Shown here one piece after another: positions 55,594 through 64,000 of a stretch of 64,000 nucleotides of DNA. Position numbers and translations under genes: made by a program. The stretch covers positions 82,212,627-82,276,626 of the forward strand of contig NC_077223.1 of assembly GCF_024763615.1 (NCBI RefSeq), in the 5' to 3' direction. Each line of letters opens with the position of its first letter. Position 1 is the stretch's first letter. Source of the DNA: Phlebotomus papatasi. Taxonomy: Eukaryota > Arthropoda > Insecta > Diptera > Psychodidae. A model generated the notes under the pieces. The model had not been told where the DNA came from. It searched no databases and saw only the letters and a list, made by a program, of their open reading frames with translations.

Positions 55594-57580
55594 AAATTTA
55601 ACCGGTTCATCATGGATCAAATTATTATCAATTATATGCATCAATCATTTATCAATTGAAAATCCACAAGATAATTGAAAATTTAGTACATACATTCAAA
55701 GAATTTTATTGTACTTTACTTTGTACTCTGAAAGCGAATTTTGTATAAACAGGAATTTACTTAGAAGATTCAATAGAAAAACTAAGCCTTAATGCTGTAG
55801 CATTTATAGCTATCTTAAAAAGATTCAAACTATGGATACTAATATCATAAAACAAGCGTTTAACAAAATAAACCGTTACAAAAAGCTGAGATTGTGAGTA
55901 ATCTTACGTAAAATGTTATGCCCAGCGCACAATAGTTTATGTTTGTAAATATGTTTTCAAAATTTCCTATGAGAGTGACGGAGATGACTAGATCTAGGTC
56001 TTACTCACTCTCATTGAAATGCCAAAAACGTGTTTACAAAACAAAAGTTATTGTGCGTTGGGTATTAAACTACGTATTATTATTATTATTCGTATCGAGA
56101 CACTTTATTTGGTATTACAATGTAATCATTACAATCAGCTACGTGAAACTGCCCCATATTTCCCTATAAATATTCTATACTTTGATTTTTGTTCCACGAT
56201 AAGCAAACCATATTTTTGGACAATACTTATCAAAAGGAGCAGCAACAAATAAAGTATAGTGACGGTCTGTTTGGTCCAGACCGTTCAGACAGATCCACAA
56301 GGAGCAGATATGGAAGATGTGCGAGAAAAAGGCCAAAAATGGGTATCGGTGAATCACAAAAGGTGAAATATAAATTATCGTAAAATTATTGGTATTAGAG
56401 GAAGCATGCTGTAAGATGCAGACATCGGGGATATTAAAAATGTATGGCACGTGACATGAAGGAAAAGTAATAAAATATGTTGTGATTCCTTAAGATGGTA
56501 ACGCAGTGGCAAAAGAAAATCAATACGAAAGATGAATACAATGTTCCTCCTGGGGACACGGTGAAATATTAAAGGACTAATTTTGAAATGGAACAATAGA
56601 GGTGAGATGCTATCGCGCCCATAATTGACAAGTGCTCAATGTCCATCAGAAAAATGATGAGACAACTGTTTCGATTGCATTCCGCGATAAAACAGGAGGC
56701 AAGATATTGTATTCAGACTTGGGACATCGTTCCTATGAGGGGCATTTGGCAGTGTCATCTTTGTGATTTGGCGGACAATGAGACAAGTTCAAGGGCAATT
56801 ATCTCCACTAACGCACGCCTCGAGGATGAAGGGAACCTTCATTTTTTTTTACTAAGTTCAAGACATGGGCCAGAGAAGGGGCCTTCTTTCTCCGCGTCAG
56901 ATGGGCATACGAAGTGAAAAATCTCTTCTAATAAATAATTTATGGTATGGCTAAGAAATACCATTCGAGAGAGAGAGGTCCAAGACCACAGCCTCAAATT
57001 ATCAATTCCTCATCAAAATTTCATGCAGAAACTCTCCTGTTTGGCGAATCTTTGGGCCCCTTTTTCACTGTGCCGCCGAGCACTAGGCTGACCATCTAAC
57101 TCGCACCGCGTTATGTCCACTCCATTTCTAACGGTACATTGCCTAAAACGGCAAAACAAACATGAACCAACCATCACGCGGCGCATTGTTCCATCCGCGG
57201 AATTCTTTGCATTCGAACCAGAAGCCCTCTATTGAGCCGGTGCACCGTTTCGTTGCTGTCTGAAGATTCACCCAGTGCTCCCCCTAAGATGAACAGAGAG
57301 GGCTACAAAGGCAGAAACGAGAAGACCGAGCAGACAACGACCCACAATAGCCCTGCAGCTCCTATCACTTTGTCCTCCTCCTTCAGCACAACAGCAGTTG
57401 TTGCCATTTGGCCCGTCTTGCAACTTTGTCCATTTGCACCGCCGCCAAACTGATCTCTCCTGCTCCCTCACGGACGGTGTATTTGGCAAAAATACCGCTC
57501 GATAGCGACACAATAGATACAGCGTCTCGATGATCGACCAGGGGGCAACTCAAAACACAATCACTGTTCACTTGGACTTA
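55594..57580. other. AT-rich then GC-richer unique sequence, no gene recognised
   Basis: (TAT)n near 56075-56090. From 56600 the DNA becomes less AT-rich. A 92-codon plus frame (56639-56917) and opposing frames at 57232-57571 lack recognisable domains. 56.6-57.57 kb is a candidate regulatory or exon island. Confidence 0.35.
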
Positions 57581-57810
57581 CAGTAGACTCTCTCTCAATC
57601 GGGAATATGGGGCAAAATATCATTCAAATTATCGACAGATTTGTGCATCAAAGTCATTGTTAATTCCACAAAAAGCGCTCAAATATAAAGAATCACGATA
57701 AAACAAGAGGAACTACAGCGAATTTGAACAAATTTGCTTCAAAATCAAACGTGAAAATTGTTAACAAAATCGGAAAAAGAACCGATTGAGCGAGAGTCTA
57801 CTGTCTACTG
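57581..57810. mobile_element. pogo/Tigger-like MITE, copy 2
   Basis: CAGTAGACTCTCTCTCAATC on the left and, reversed, CAGTAGACTCTCGCTCAATC on the right, with TA before the left end and after 57810. The right end carries an extra TCTACTG duplicate. The interior shares GAATCACGATAAA and AACGTGAAAATTGTTAACAA with the copy at 25922-26141, in opposite orientation. Confidence 0.85.
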
Positions 57811-57859
57811 TATTGAGAGATCATTCAAAATTTAAACCGTAAAACGGTTGACGGAAACT

Positions 57860-58765
57860 GAATTCAAATAAACTGTCACATTGACAAGAGGTACTGTCAA
57901 ATTTGACAGGTATGTCACCAATATGGGTACACTTAAAAAAGAGACTATTTCCAAGCATTCGGTTAAAAATTCACCACAATAGGGATTCAAATATAATGTC
58001 AAATTGACAAGACTTGCTGTCAAACTTCAGACTATGTCACCGACTTAATGAATAAGAAATAGCGCGTGAGTGCACCCTACATTACATATTAGATACTAAT
58101 CTAAAACAAATCCCACAAGAATGAACATGAATTTAAAAAGCTATTACATTGACAAGAGGTACTGACAAGTTTAACAGGTATGGTACTGACTTGGTTATAA
58201 ACATAAAATAGGAGAAGAGAATATAAAAAAAAAAGAATACACTGGGTCTACTCTAAATAACAGCAATTTATCTCAAATAAATCCTTAAAAACCGTAAGTC
58301 GGTAGGCAGAACACAAGGTCAAACGAACTGTTATTTTGACAAAACTCACAAGTCTTTTACTATTGTCGACTGGATACAAATTTAAACAAACTATCACATT
58401 GACAAGAAATATTGTCAAATTTGATAAATCTGATACTAACTTGATTAAAAGAATGAACTTATCCCATAACGATAAAAAGGTTAACGATATAAACGATATA
58501 AAGGTATAACGATATTTAGGGCAGAAGTGCAGGGTATACGTCATTAAAAGCAAGAGACAAATACATATGTCGATAAAGTCGTAGTGTATTTGTATCCTAA
58601 ATAAAATACAATATCATTATACTTGGATTTAATTACAAAATCAAATTTTAATTCTTGGCCAGAATTACTGAATGATAACCTGTACGTTCAGAACGGATTT
58701 CAAAAGTCTGTTACACTGACAGAACATTTTGTTATTTCGTGAAGAGGTTAGGAGAAAACAATTAT
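57860..58765 (+). repeat. Degenerate tandem repeat with TTGACAAG core
   Basis: Units contain ATTCAAAT.AACTGTCACATT-GACAAGAGGTACTGTCAAAT and TTGACAGGTATGTCACC or decayed versions. TTGACAAG-type cores lie at 57881, 58004, 58149, 58336, 58399 and (CTGACAG) 58717. The first intervals are 123 and 145 bp. Minus frames at 57832-58023 and 58248-58553 merely translate the repeats. Confidence 0.75.
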
Positions 58766-59410
58766 GAAATTCTGGATTATAGACATACAAAATTCGAAAA
58801 GAATAGAAGTTGTGTGAAAGAACTGTCAAAACTTCAGAATAATAAAAAAAATCTTAAAATTGTGGATTAAAACTGACAAGCATTTTAAATTTTCAATGTT
58901 CAATTAACCGACGCATTTAGATTTTGTTTTTCAATCTGTCATATGAGTTAATCTTTAACTGTTATTTTCCACATTTGTCAAAATGACGGTTTTCAATTTG
59001 TCAACTTTGTAAATGATTTCCTACAAACCGTCATCCTGTTGACAAATAATGTACTATATATGATTAATAAAAGTAGTGACATAAAAGTGATAATTCGATT
59101 AAAATTGAAAAATTTTACTCTTGTACAATGAAAGAGTGTTTTGGGCGTTATTTATGAAACCAAGATCAAAGTTATAAATTTATAAAAATGTCAAAGTAGT
59201 TGTACTCGATTTGCCTTACATTTTCGAATATGAATTACAAAAGTGAAATTAAATCTTAGCGTAATTGTTATTAAACATAAATTTGACAAACATTAAATTC
59301 ATGTTTATTGAAAAGAACGTCACCAAAGAGGCTGTCACTTTGACAAGTGAAATATCTTAAGTTGACAAATGTAGTAATTTTGGCAGTTGCATATGTCAAT
59401 GAGGTATTCT
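58766..59410. repeat. TGACA/TGTCA-rich continuation
   Basis: Scattered TGACAAG, TTTGTCA and TTGACAAA words (for example near 58877, 58977, 59040, 59340, 59365) continue the field without clear units. Similar to 1262-2550. Confidence 0.5.
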
Positions 59411-59418
59411 GTTAGCAA

Positions 59419-59477
59419 TGTCCATATTAAAGAGTTTTTCCTACATAAGCGTATAGGGAATTTTCTTCAATATGGAC
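59419..59477. repeat. Short hairpin TGTCCATATT
   Basis: TGTCCATATTAAAGAGTTTT pairs imperfectly with GGGAATTTTCTTCAATATGG-ACA. A small foldback sequence beside a MITE. Confidence 0.6.
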
Positions 59478-59519
59478 ATACATTTCTCTAGCATGTAGAG
59501 ACTATTAAGGAATGTGTTA

Positions 59520-59653
59520 AAGATTCTACACATTGAGAGAAATTTTTGTCAAAAATCCCTTTTTTTAAGGAAATTGCTTGTATATGTGGAAACGTCAAAA
59601 TTTTGTCAAAAATGCAATTTTTGACGAAAATTGCTCTCAATGTGTGGAAGCCT
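59520..59653 (+). mobile_element. PIF/Harbinger-like MITE, family of 22595, TTA-flanked
   Basis: AAGATTCTACACATTGAGAG on the left and, reversed, AGGCTTCCACACATTGAGAG on the right; direct TTA at 59517-59519 and 59654-59656. The interior GAAACGTCAAAATTTTGTCA identifies it with 22595-22733 (reversed). The frames at 59488-59697 (minus) and 59578-59931 (plus) run through it. Confidence 0.85.
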
Positions 59654-59656
59654 TTA

Positions 59657-60500
59657 GAATATCCAATGGAAAAATCCTTCAAAACAAATGGGAGCAAGCA
59701 AAGCTAAAGTATCGCACATTTGCAGATGATATGCCCTCGGGGATGATCTTAGATGCTGAAAGCCACGATTGCAGAGTCAAAGATCGTGAAGTGGATACCA
59801 ATTGTCTTCATGATCGCGCCATGAGCACGCATCTGTGCATTTTTCAGGTGGAATTTTTAGGCACACTGGCCACGATTGCGATCCGCAAGATGATGGAACC
59901 GCGGAGGATGGAGCAGGTGACTCGACCTTGAAATACCACCAATTTCGGCATACATTTGATGCCCTGGCAAAGGCGATGATATGAATTTTCCAAACAATTC
60001 CCTATGCGATGATGCCCAAGTGATAAGAGTCATGAATTCATGAGATGATCTCTCCATGGAATCAAGGAGATACATCAAAATACGGTTAACCATTCAAAAG
60101 TGATTGTTGATGCTCACGCCATTAATTTGCCACTGCATTATATTCCAGTTGGTGATCTTGTTGCATTTCAAATGTGCCTCCTCTGGCTTCAGTTGATCTT
60201 GGCACTCACAGGGATCGCAAAGAAGACCATTGGGCCCTGAGATGGGCGCACTTCCAGAGCTCAAAATGCGAAGAAGGTGTGCAAAGGAACATGGTAAGGA
60301 TGGTGGAGATGAAGATGAAGGGGGAGCCCAGGCAAGAAATATGCTGGGCACGTCAACTAAATACGAAATTCCACTCTCCGTTTGACAGAAAGGCGATTGG
60401 GTAGGGCAAAAAGTAACGCGCGACGATCACGGGATTCGGACATGAGAGCTATGTTGCGTACGCTATTCAACACAGGTTGAAGACGAGAGGCTACAATAAA
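59657..60500. other. Less AT-rich island, possible exon on minus strand
   Basis: No repeats are visible. A minus segment 60118-60236 lies between an AG acceptor (60237-60238) and a GTGAGC donor-like site, with an open frame containing CDPCECQDQ and LKCNKI. Nothing identifies a gene, so it is discussed as a finding rather than called. Confidence 0.3.
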
Positions 60501-62205
60501 ACGCATTTCATTTCATTTTTATGTGTACACGGTGTATAAATAAGAATTATTTCAACGCGTTTTTTATCGCTTCTTCACGTTCTGCCTGGGCTTCTGGCTT
60601 GGATGCCCTTTTACTAACTGTTTATCATTGTGATTCAAGGATTCCTTATGCCCAGCATCCGCGAAGCAATACAAGGAATATTTTAAAATCAAATTCATAC
60701 CATCCGTTGTGGGATGAACAATCAATGAACACTCCAACAAAACAAGATCACCAAAGACAAGCAATTTAATTCACTTTCCACTGTCTTTGTGGATCGGTAT
60801 TTGCCGTATAATTACCCATTTGAGATCAAGAATTCTCATTTTTTTTATTTATTTGAGCTAACTTGCATCATAGGGCTAGTAAACTATCACAAAATTAATA
60901 ATTTTCACCAAATTTTGTAATTGATTCTACAACATTTAATCCATTAATGCTTGATTCTATTCATTTTTGGAATTGATTCTACCCCATTTTATTAATTTAA
61001 TTATGCTTTGCTAGAAATTTTTCCTATTTTGTAAAACTTACACTTACACGATAAAATCTTATTAAATTTAATCAAGCTAAGTAATCCCATAAATAATTTC
61101 CCAGAAACCGATTGATTTCAACAACACTCTTGGGCCGTTTTTAATGTGGTGTTTTATTCTAAGTAATCATACATTTCAGTTATAAATTAGTCTTTTTCAC
61201 GTTTCAACAACTGCATCAATATTTTTTTAAGACTCTTACAGAATTTAATAAATTACAATAAATTAGATTACAGAATTTAATAAATCAAATAAAGTGTAAA
61301 TCGGCGAATATACAGCACCATAATTACCACAATTAGAAATACAGACAACATTTAATCTAATATTAAATTTTTGAATATGATTCTCTGCTCATTAAATATC
61401 ATTTCTTGCTTTTAACATTTTACTGAAATGCACGACAGAGTATCATAAAAAATCTCATAAAAAATAAGTCTCATTATGCACCTAGGTAAAGCAGTTCATT
61501 GCGATAATAATTAAGTATTTTATATTTTAAAGATAATAACTGAATTCAAACATCAAGATCAAGGTCAAAATCAACAAAAGATTAAGATCTTTTTACTTTG
61601 CTTTGAAAGAAATTTTAAATACACAATAAGTAACAAATAAAAAATAAAAATAAATAAATAAAGTTATTTGTTTATCTTATTAAAGCCTTGAATACTTAAA
61701 GGAATGCAATGAGATCAAATTATTTTAACGAATTATGTCTAATATCTTTAAATTTAAATCACTAGAAAAATATTAAGATTAAAAACATAATTTTTATATT
61801 GAAATTTCCATGTTATCTTTAAAGAATCGAAGTGAAAATTTTACGCCGTGAAAAAATAAAAAATAAAACTTAACAGGATTATACGATATCCTGGCAGTTT
61901 TCAGGGGTTTCTCGAGTACCTGAGGATGTTTAAAGTTTTCTAAATTCTAAATGCTCCTCAATGGGTTTCCGAGTTTCCAAAAGTACTTAGAATTCCAATG
62001 AGACATTAAGATTTCTCCAAGATTTCCTAATTCTCCAAATAGTTCCATAAACTGTCCCGGGTTATAGGGCTTCAGCGAGTTCCTAAACGTACTTCCATAA
62101 AATTTACGCATTTATGAAGGATTCCTACAATTTCTCGGGCTCACGAAAGTTTTCCGTTTTCACAGGCAAAAGTTAAAATACGTACACGTTAAGACTTTCT
62201 TGCGT
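60501..62205. other. AT-rich sequence, nothing recognised
   Basis: TTGATTCTA recurs three times near 60922-60980, and A/T-rich runs lie at 61635-61670. No family member or credible frame. Confidence 0.4.
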
Positions 62206-62240
62206 CATTCATTCATTCATTCATTTTCAACCGCTTATCC
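62206..62240 (-). repeat. LINE 3' terminus and (ATGA)n tail
   Basis: Plus-strand (CATT)n at 62206-62225 followed by TTCAACCGCTTATCCC. On the minus strand this is the 3' end of the retrotransposon fragment: AAGCGGTTGAAAATGA and a short ATGA repeat. The same terminus closes the copy at 26189. Confidence 0.8.
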
Positions 62241-62414
62241 CTATTGGGGTCGCGGGCCCATAACATCCAAATTAGCAGCCCACGCTTGTCGATCCTCCGC
62301 CACTTCAGGAAAATGTTCGGGTTCGATCCCAAGGCGTTCTAAGGCAAGATTCTGAATTTGATTCAGCCACCTCGTCCTAGGTCTGCCTCGAGGTCGACGC
62401 CTTCTCACAATCAT
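62241..62414 (-). pseudogene. C-terminal end of a non-LTR retrotransposon ORF2
   Basis: Minus strand, 57 codons from ATG (62412-62414) to TAG (62241-62243). It reads MIVRRRRPRGRPRTRWLNQI, then about 25 residues later VAEDRQAWAANLDVM. The RPRGRPRxRW...(A)xDRxxW pattern is the C-terminal tail seen in many animal LINE ORF2 proteins of the reverse transcriptase plus AP-endonuclease type. A stop lies two codons upstream of this ATG, and 5' of that the sequence switches to another repeat (62415-62476), so the copy is 5'-truncated. The surviving frame is intact, suggesting a fairly recent insertion. The exact clade is not determinable from this tail. Confidence 0.75.
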
Positions 62415-62478
62415 TAACTATCAAGTTTTACAGGCTAAATATGCTAAAAGATCAGCCTAAGTCTATTTTGGGCTTGGG
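62415..62478 (-). repeat. AAATAGACCTAGG dispersed family fragment, reversed
   Basis: On the minus strand AAAATAGACTTAGGCTGATC, then GCATATTTAGCCTGTAAAAC, the closest relative of the fragment at 38935-38985. It abuts the LINE fragment. Confidence 0.65.
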
Positions 62479-63364
62479 CTCTAAAAGGGAAATCATCCTG
62501 CGTTTGAACCTGCCAGTCATTGAATATTGCAATTTCTTTCTTTTTGTGCTCAAAGCATTCTATTCTATTAAGGAGAGAACCTAAACTACCGAAAACTTGT
62601 TTTTTTTTTTTAATTTCATTACTTAAACCGATAAGTAAACTATCAATTTACCCATAAAAAAATCTAGAAGCAAATTCGAAATATTTCTAGAGATACAAAG
62701 ACAAAGACTAAAGAAAAGAAAAGCGTAGCAGGTTTGCAAGCACTCGGACGAACATCCAAAACATTGAAAGGCGTTTTCTCTAGTTATGATTTTTACGTTT
62801 TTGTCCAATTGGCTGCAAAAATAGCAAGAAAAACCTTATTGACCTTGAGAAACGAAATTTTCAGTATTAAATCCTCTTCTTGTTGAACAAAAATGATATT
62901 GGGTTTTTTTTATTTTAAAGTCCCTAGAAAATGTTTCGAGTTCCGATTTCACGATTGTCTCCGGCTTTTCTTAGTTTAATCCTTTAAGGAGGAGTTCAAA
63001 AACAAAAACGTTATGTTTGACTATAGAAAGTTATTGTCCTCTAAATCGTCCGAAAAATTGTTTTTTTTTTTATTTTTGGGACACCGGTGTCTCATTCGTC
63101 CTTAAAAGGTTAATTGTAAAATACACTTATGAAATTTTTTTTACTGGTATTTTTTTCACGAAAACATTACAAACTTCAGATTTCCCATCATTTCGGGACT
63201 GTAGTGGCGAGACGTTTTAGTGAACTTCTCATTATTCCGCCATTATGTAATATTTTGTTTAAAAAAGAAATAGGGGGCAGACTCACCTTTGAAATTAGGA
63301 TTTTTCTCCTACTTTCAAACTGCATTGAGCCTTATCATGATGTATTTTAGCTCTACAAAATGGC
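62479..63364. other. AT-rich sequence, nothing recognised
   Basis: T-runs near 62600 and 63060 and short frames at 63017-63350 (plus) without domains. Confidence 0.4.
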
Positions 63365-63421
63365 TTGTGAAGCTAAATTATTTCACGGTAAGATCCAGTT
63401 CCATTTGTAAATAGGAGAAAA
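63365..63421 (+). repeat. Direct repeat, copy 1
   Basis: TTGTGAAGCTAAATTATTTC, then CGGTAAGATCCAGTTCCATT. It recurs in diverged form at 63747-63803 (TTGTGAAGTTAAATTTCATC, then CGATAAGGGTCAGTGCCGTT). Spacing is 382 bp. Confidence 0.6.
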
Positions 63422-63448
63422 AGCTCTATTTTAAAACTGCCCACCATA

Positions 63449-63477
63449 GTGGTGGGGCATTAGAAATGCCCCACCAC
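63449..63477. repeat. Perfect 13-bp hairpin with 3-base loop
   Basis: GTGGTGGGGCATT, loop AGA, then AATGCCCCACCAC. GC-rich and fully complementary in an otherwise AT-rich setting. No T-run or gene follows, so it is not read as a terminator. Confidence 0.85.
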
Positions 63478-63746
63478 TTCCCCCAATTCAGACACTTCAC
63501 ATATGTAAAAAAATATACCGAAAATTTCAAGAAGCCTAATCAAAAAAAATCTGAAAAACATCTAATTTGTGGTCTCTTAATTCAGGCTCACCCCTTAAGA
63601 GGCAATTTTGGAATAGAAATTTTGCTTTGAGAAAAAATGCAGGGAAAACAAGATAACTTAGAAGTGGGACCATTTGAAATAGGGCCTTTTTCCAATTTTT
63701 TTACTTGATCTGGACCTTACCGTAATATTAACGTCAAAAATCAATT

Positions 63747-63803
63747 GTGAAGTTAAATTTCATCACGATAAGGGTCAGTGCCGTTTGAAAATAGAAGAAA
63801 TGT
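63747..63803 (+). repeat. Direct repeat, copy 2
   Basis: Diverged second copy of 63365-63421, same orientation. The remaining sequence to 64000 shows no gene. Confidence 0.6.
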
Positions 63804-64000
63804 AGGTGAGATTCTTAACGTGAGCTAACTCGGAGTGCATGCAAATTCGATTTGGAGCTGATGTTGGGAGACGCCATTCAGTTATCTTGAATCAAATTCG
63901 TGAAATTATACAAATTTTGTATTTAAACCAAAATATCAAGGATTTGGATGAACTGACAGAAAAGTCTTATATGGGTGAAATGTAGACCAGAATGTTCTCT

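Noticed and set aside
57268..57571. Overlapping minus frames in a GC-richer stretch, one with a hydrophobic C-terminal part
   Set aside because: Several frames conflict on both strands and neither a start context nor a domain supports one of them.
63449..63477. Hairpin considered as a transcription terminator
   Set aside because: No upstream gene or T-run, and the setting is eukaryotic.
1..64000. CRISPR array, prophage or bacterial operon
   Set aside because: No equal-length spacers between identical repeats, no ribosome-binding-site-preceded gene series, and the features are those of a eukaryotic repeat-rich region.

Overview
The window looks like AT-rich, gene-poor animal (most likely insect) chromosomal DNA. 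No intact cellular protein-coding gene, rRNA, canonical tRNA or CRISPR can be supported. Open frames are short, carry no recognisable cellular domain, and often fall inside repeats, sometimes on both strands at once. The insect assignment (perhaps a nematoceran fly) is inference from AT content, GAGA-rich blocks and the density of short inverted-repeat transposons.

Layout. 1-9 kb: unique sequence, an exact 163-bp direct duplication, a TGACAG/CTGTCA field, then three degenerate arrays whose keywords recur roughly every 125-165 bp (CAATCCC..GGGATTG, AATCAAGCCCTAT, TACTAAATTTAGTA). 9-19 kb: unique sequence broken by a 330-bp hairpin element, foldback elements and small transposons (MITEs), including two 262-bp copies flanked by TTA. 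18.6-23 kb: a TAA-flanked MITE family in tandem dimers, and one copy holding a nested MITE whose empty site survives 3.8 kb upstream. 24.6-25.2 kb: a GAGA-rich block, the best promoter-like stretch. 25.5-27.8 kb: four small elements plus two LINE relics (a 3' tail and an RNase H fragment). 29-34.4 kb: a 4.5-kb inverted-repeat structure whose arms are tandem arrays with a GTACAGNNCTGTAC core. 36.7-44.4 kb: a dense series of small elements. 44.6-49.4 kb: a candidate 4.7-kb composite element with GGGGAAAG-type ends, AAACAGGGTT repeats, a 300-bp triplicated unit and a 940-bp near-perfect hairpin. 50-56 kb: CACTGAG-type MITEs, one nested in another, and a 1.06-kb inverted repeat. 57.6-59.7 kb: a pogo-like MITE, a second TGACA field and a PIF/Harbinger-like MITE. 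62.2 kb: a LINE 3' end with a short reading frame.

The shared theme is parasitic DNA. At least ten elements or solo ends, in about eight sequence families, start GGGGAAA/GGGTAA-like, and most are flanked by TA (Tc1/mariner-like behaviour). At least three other families sit between TTA or TAA (PIF/Harbinger-like). No transposase was seen, so all would depend on enzymes encoded elsewhere. TE-poor, less AT-rich islands (2.85-4.0, 12.1-13.0, 14.8-15.65, 17.25-18.6, 22.9-25.3, 51.07-52.35, 56.6-57.57, 59.65-60.45 kb) are where regulatory DNA or non-coding exons would most likely be. I found no clear new multi-gene system; the most interesting structures are the long hairpins, the periodic keyword arrays, the nested elements with readable target sites, and a hammerhead-like motif.
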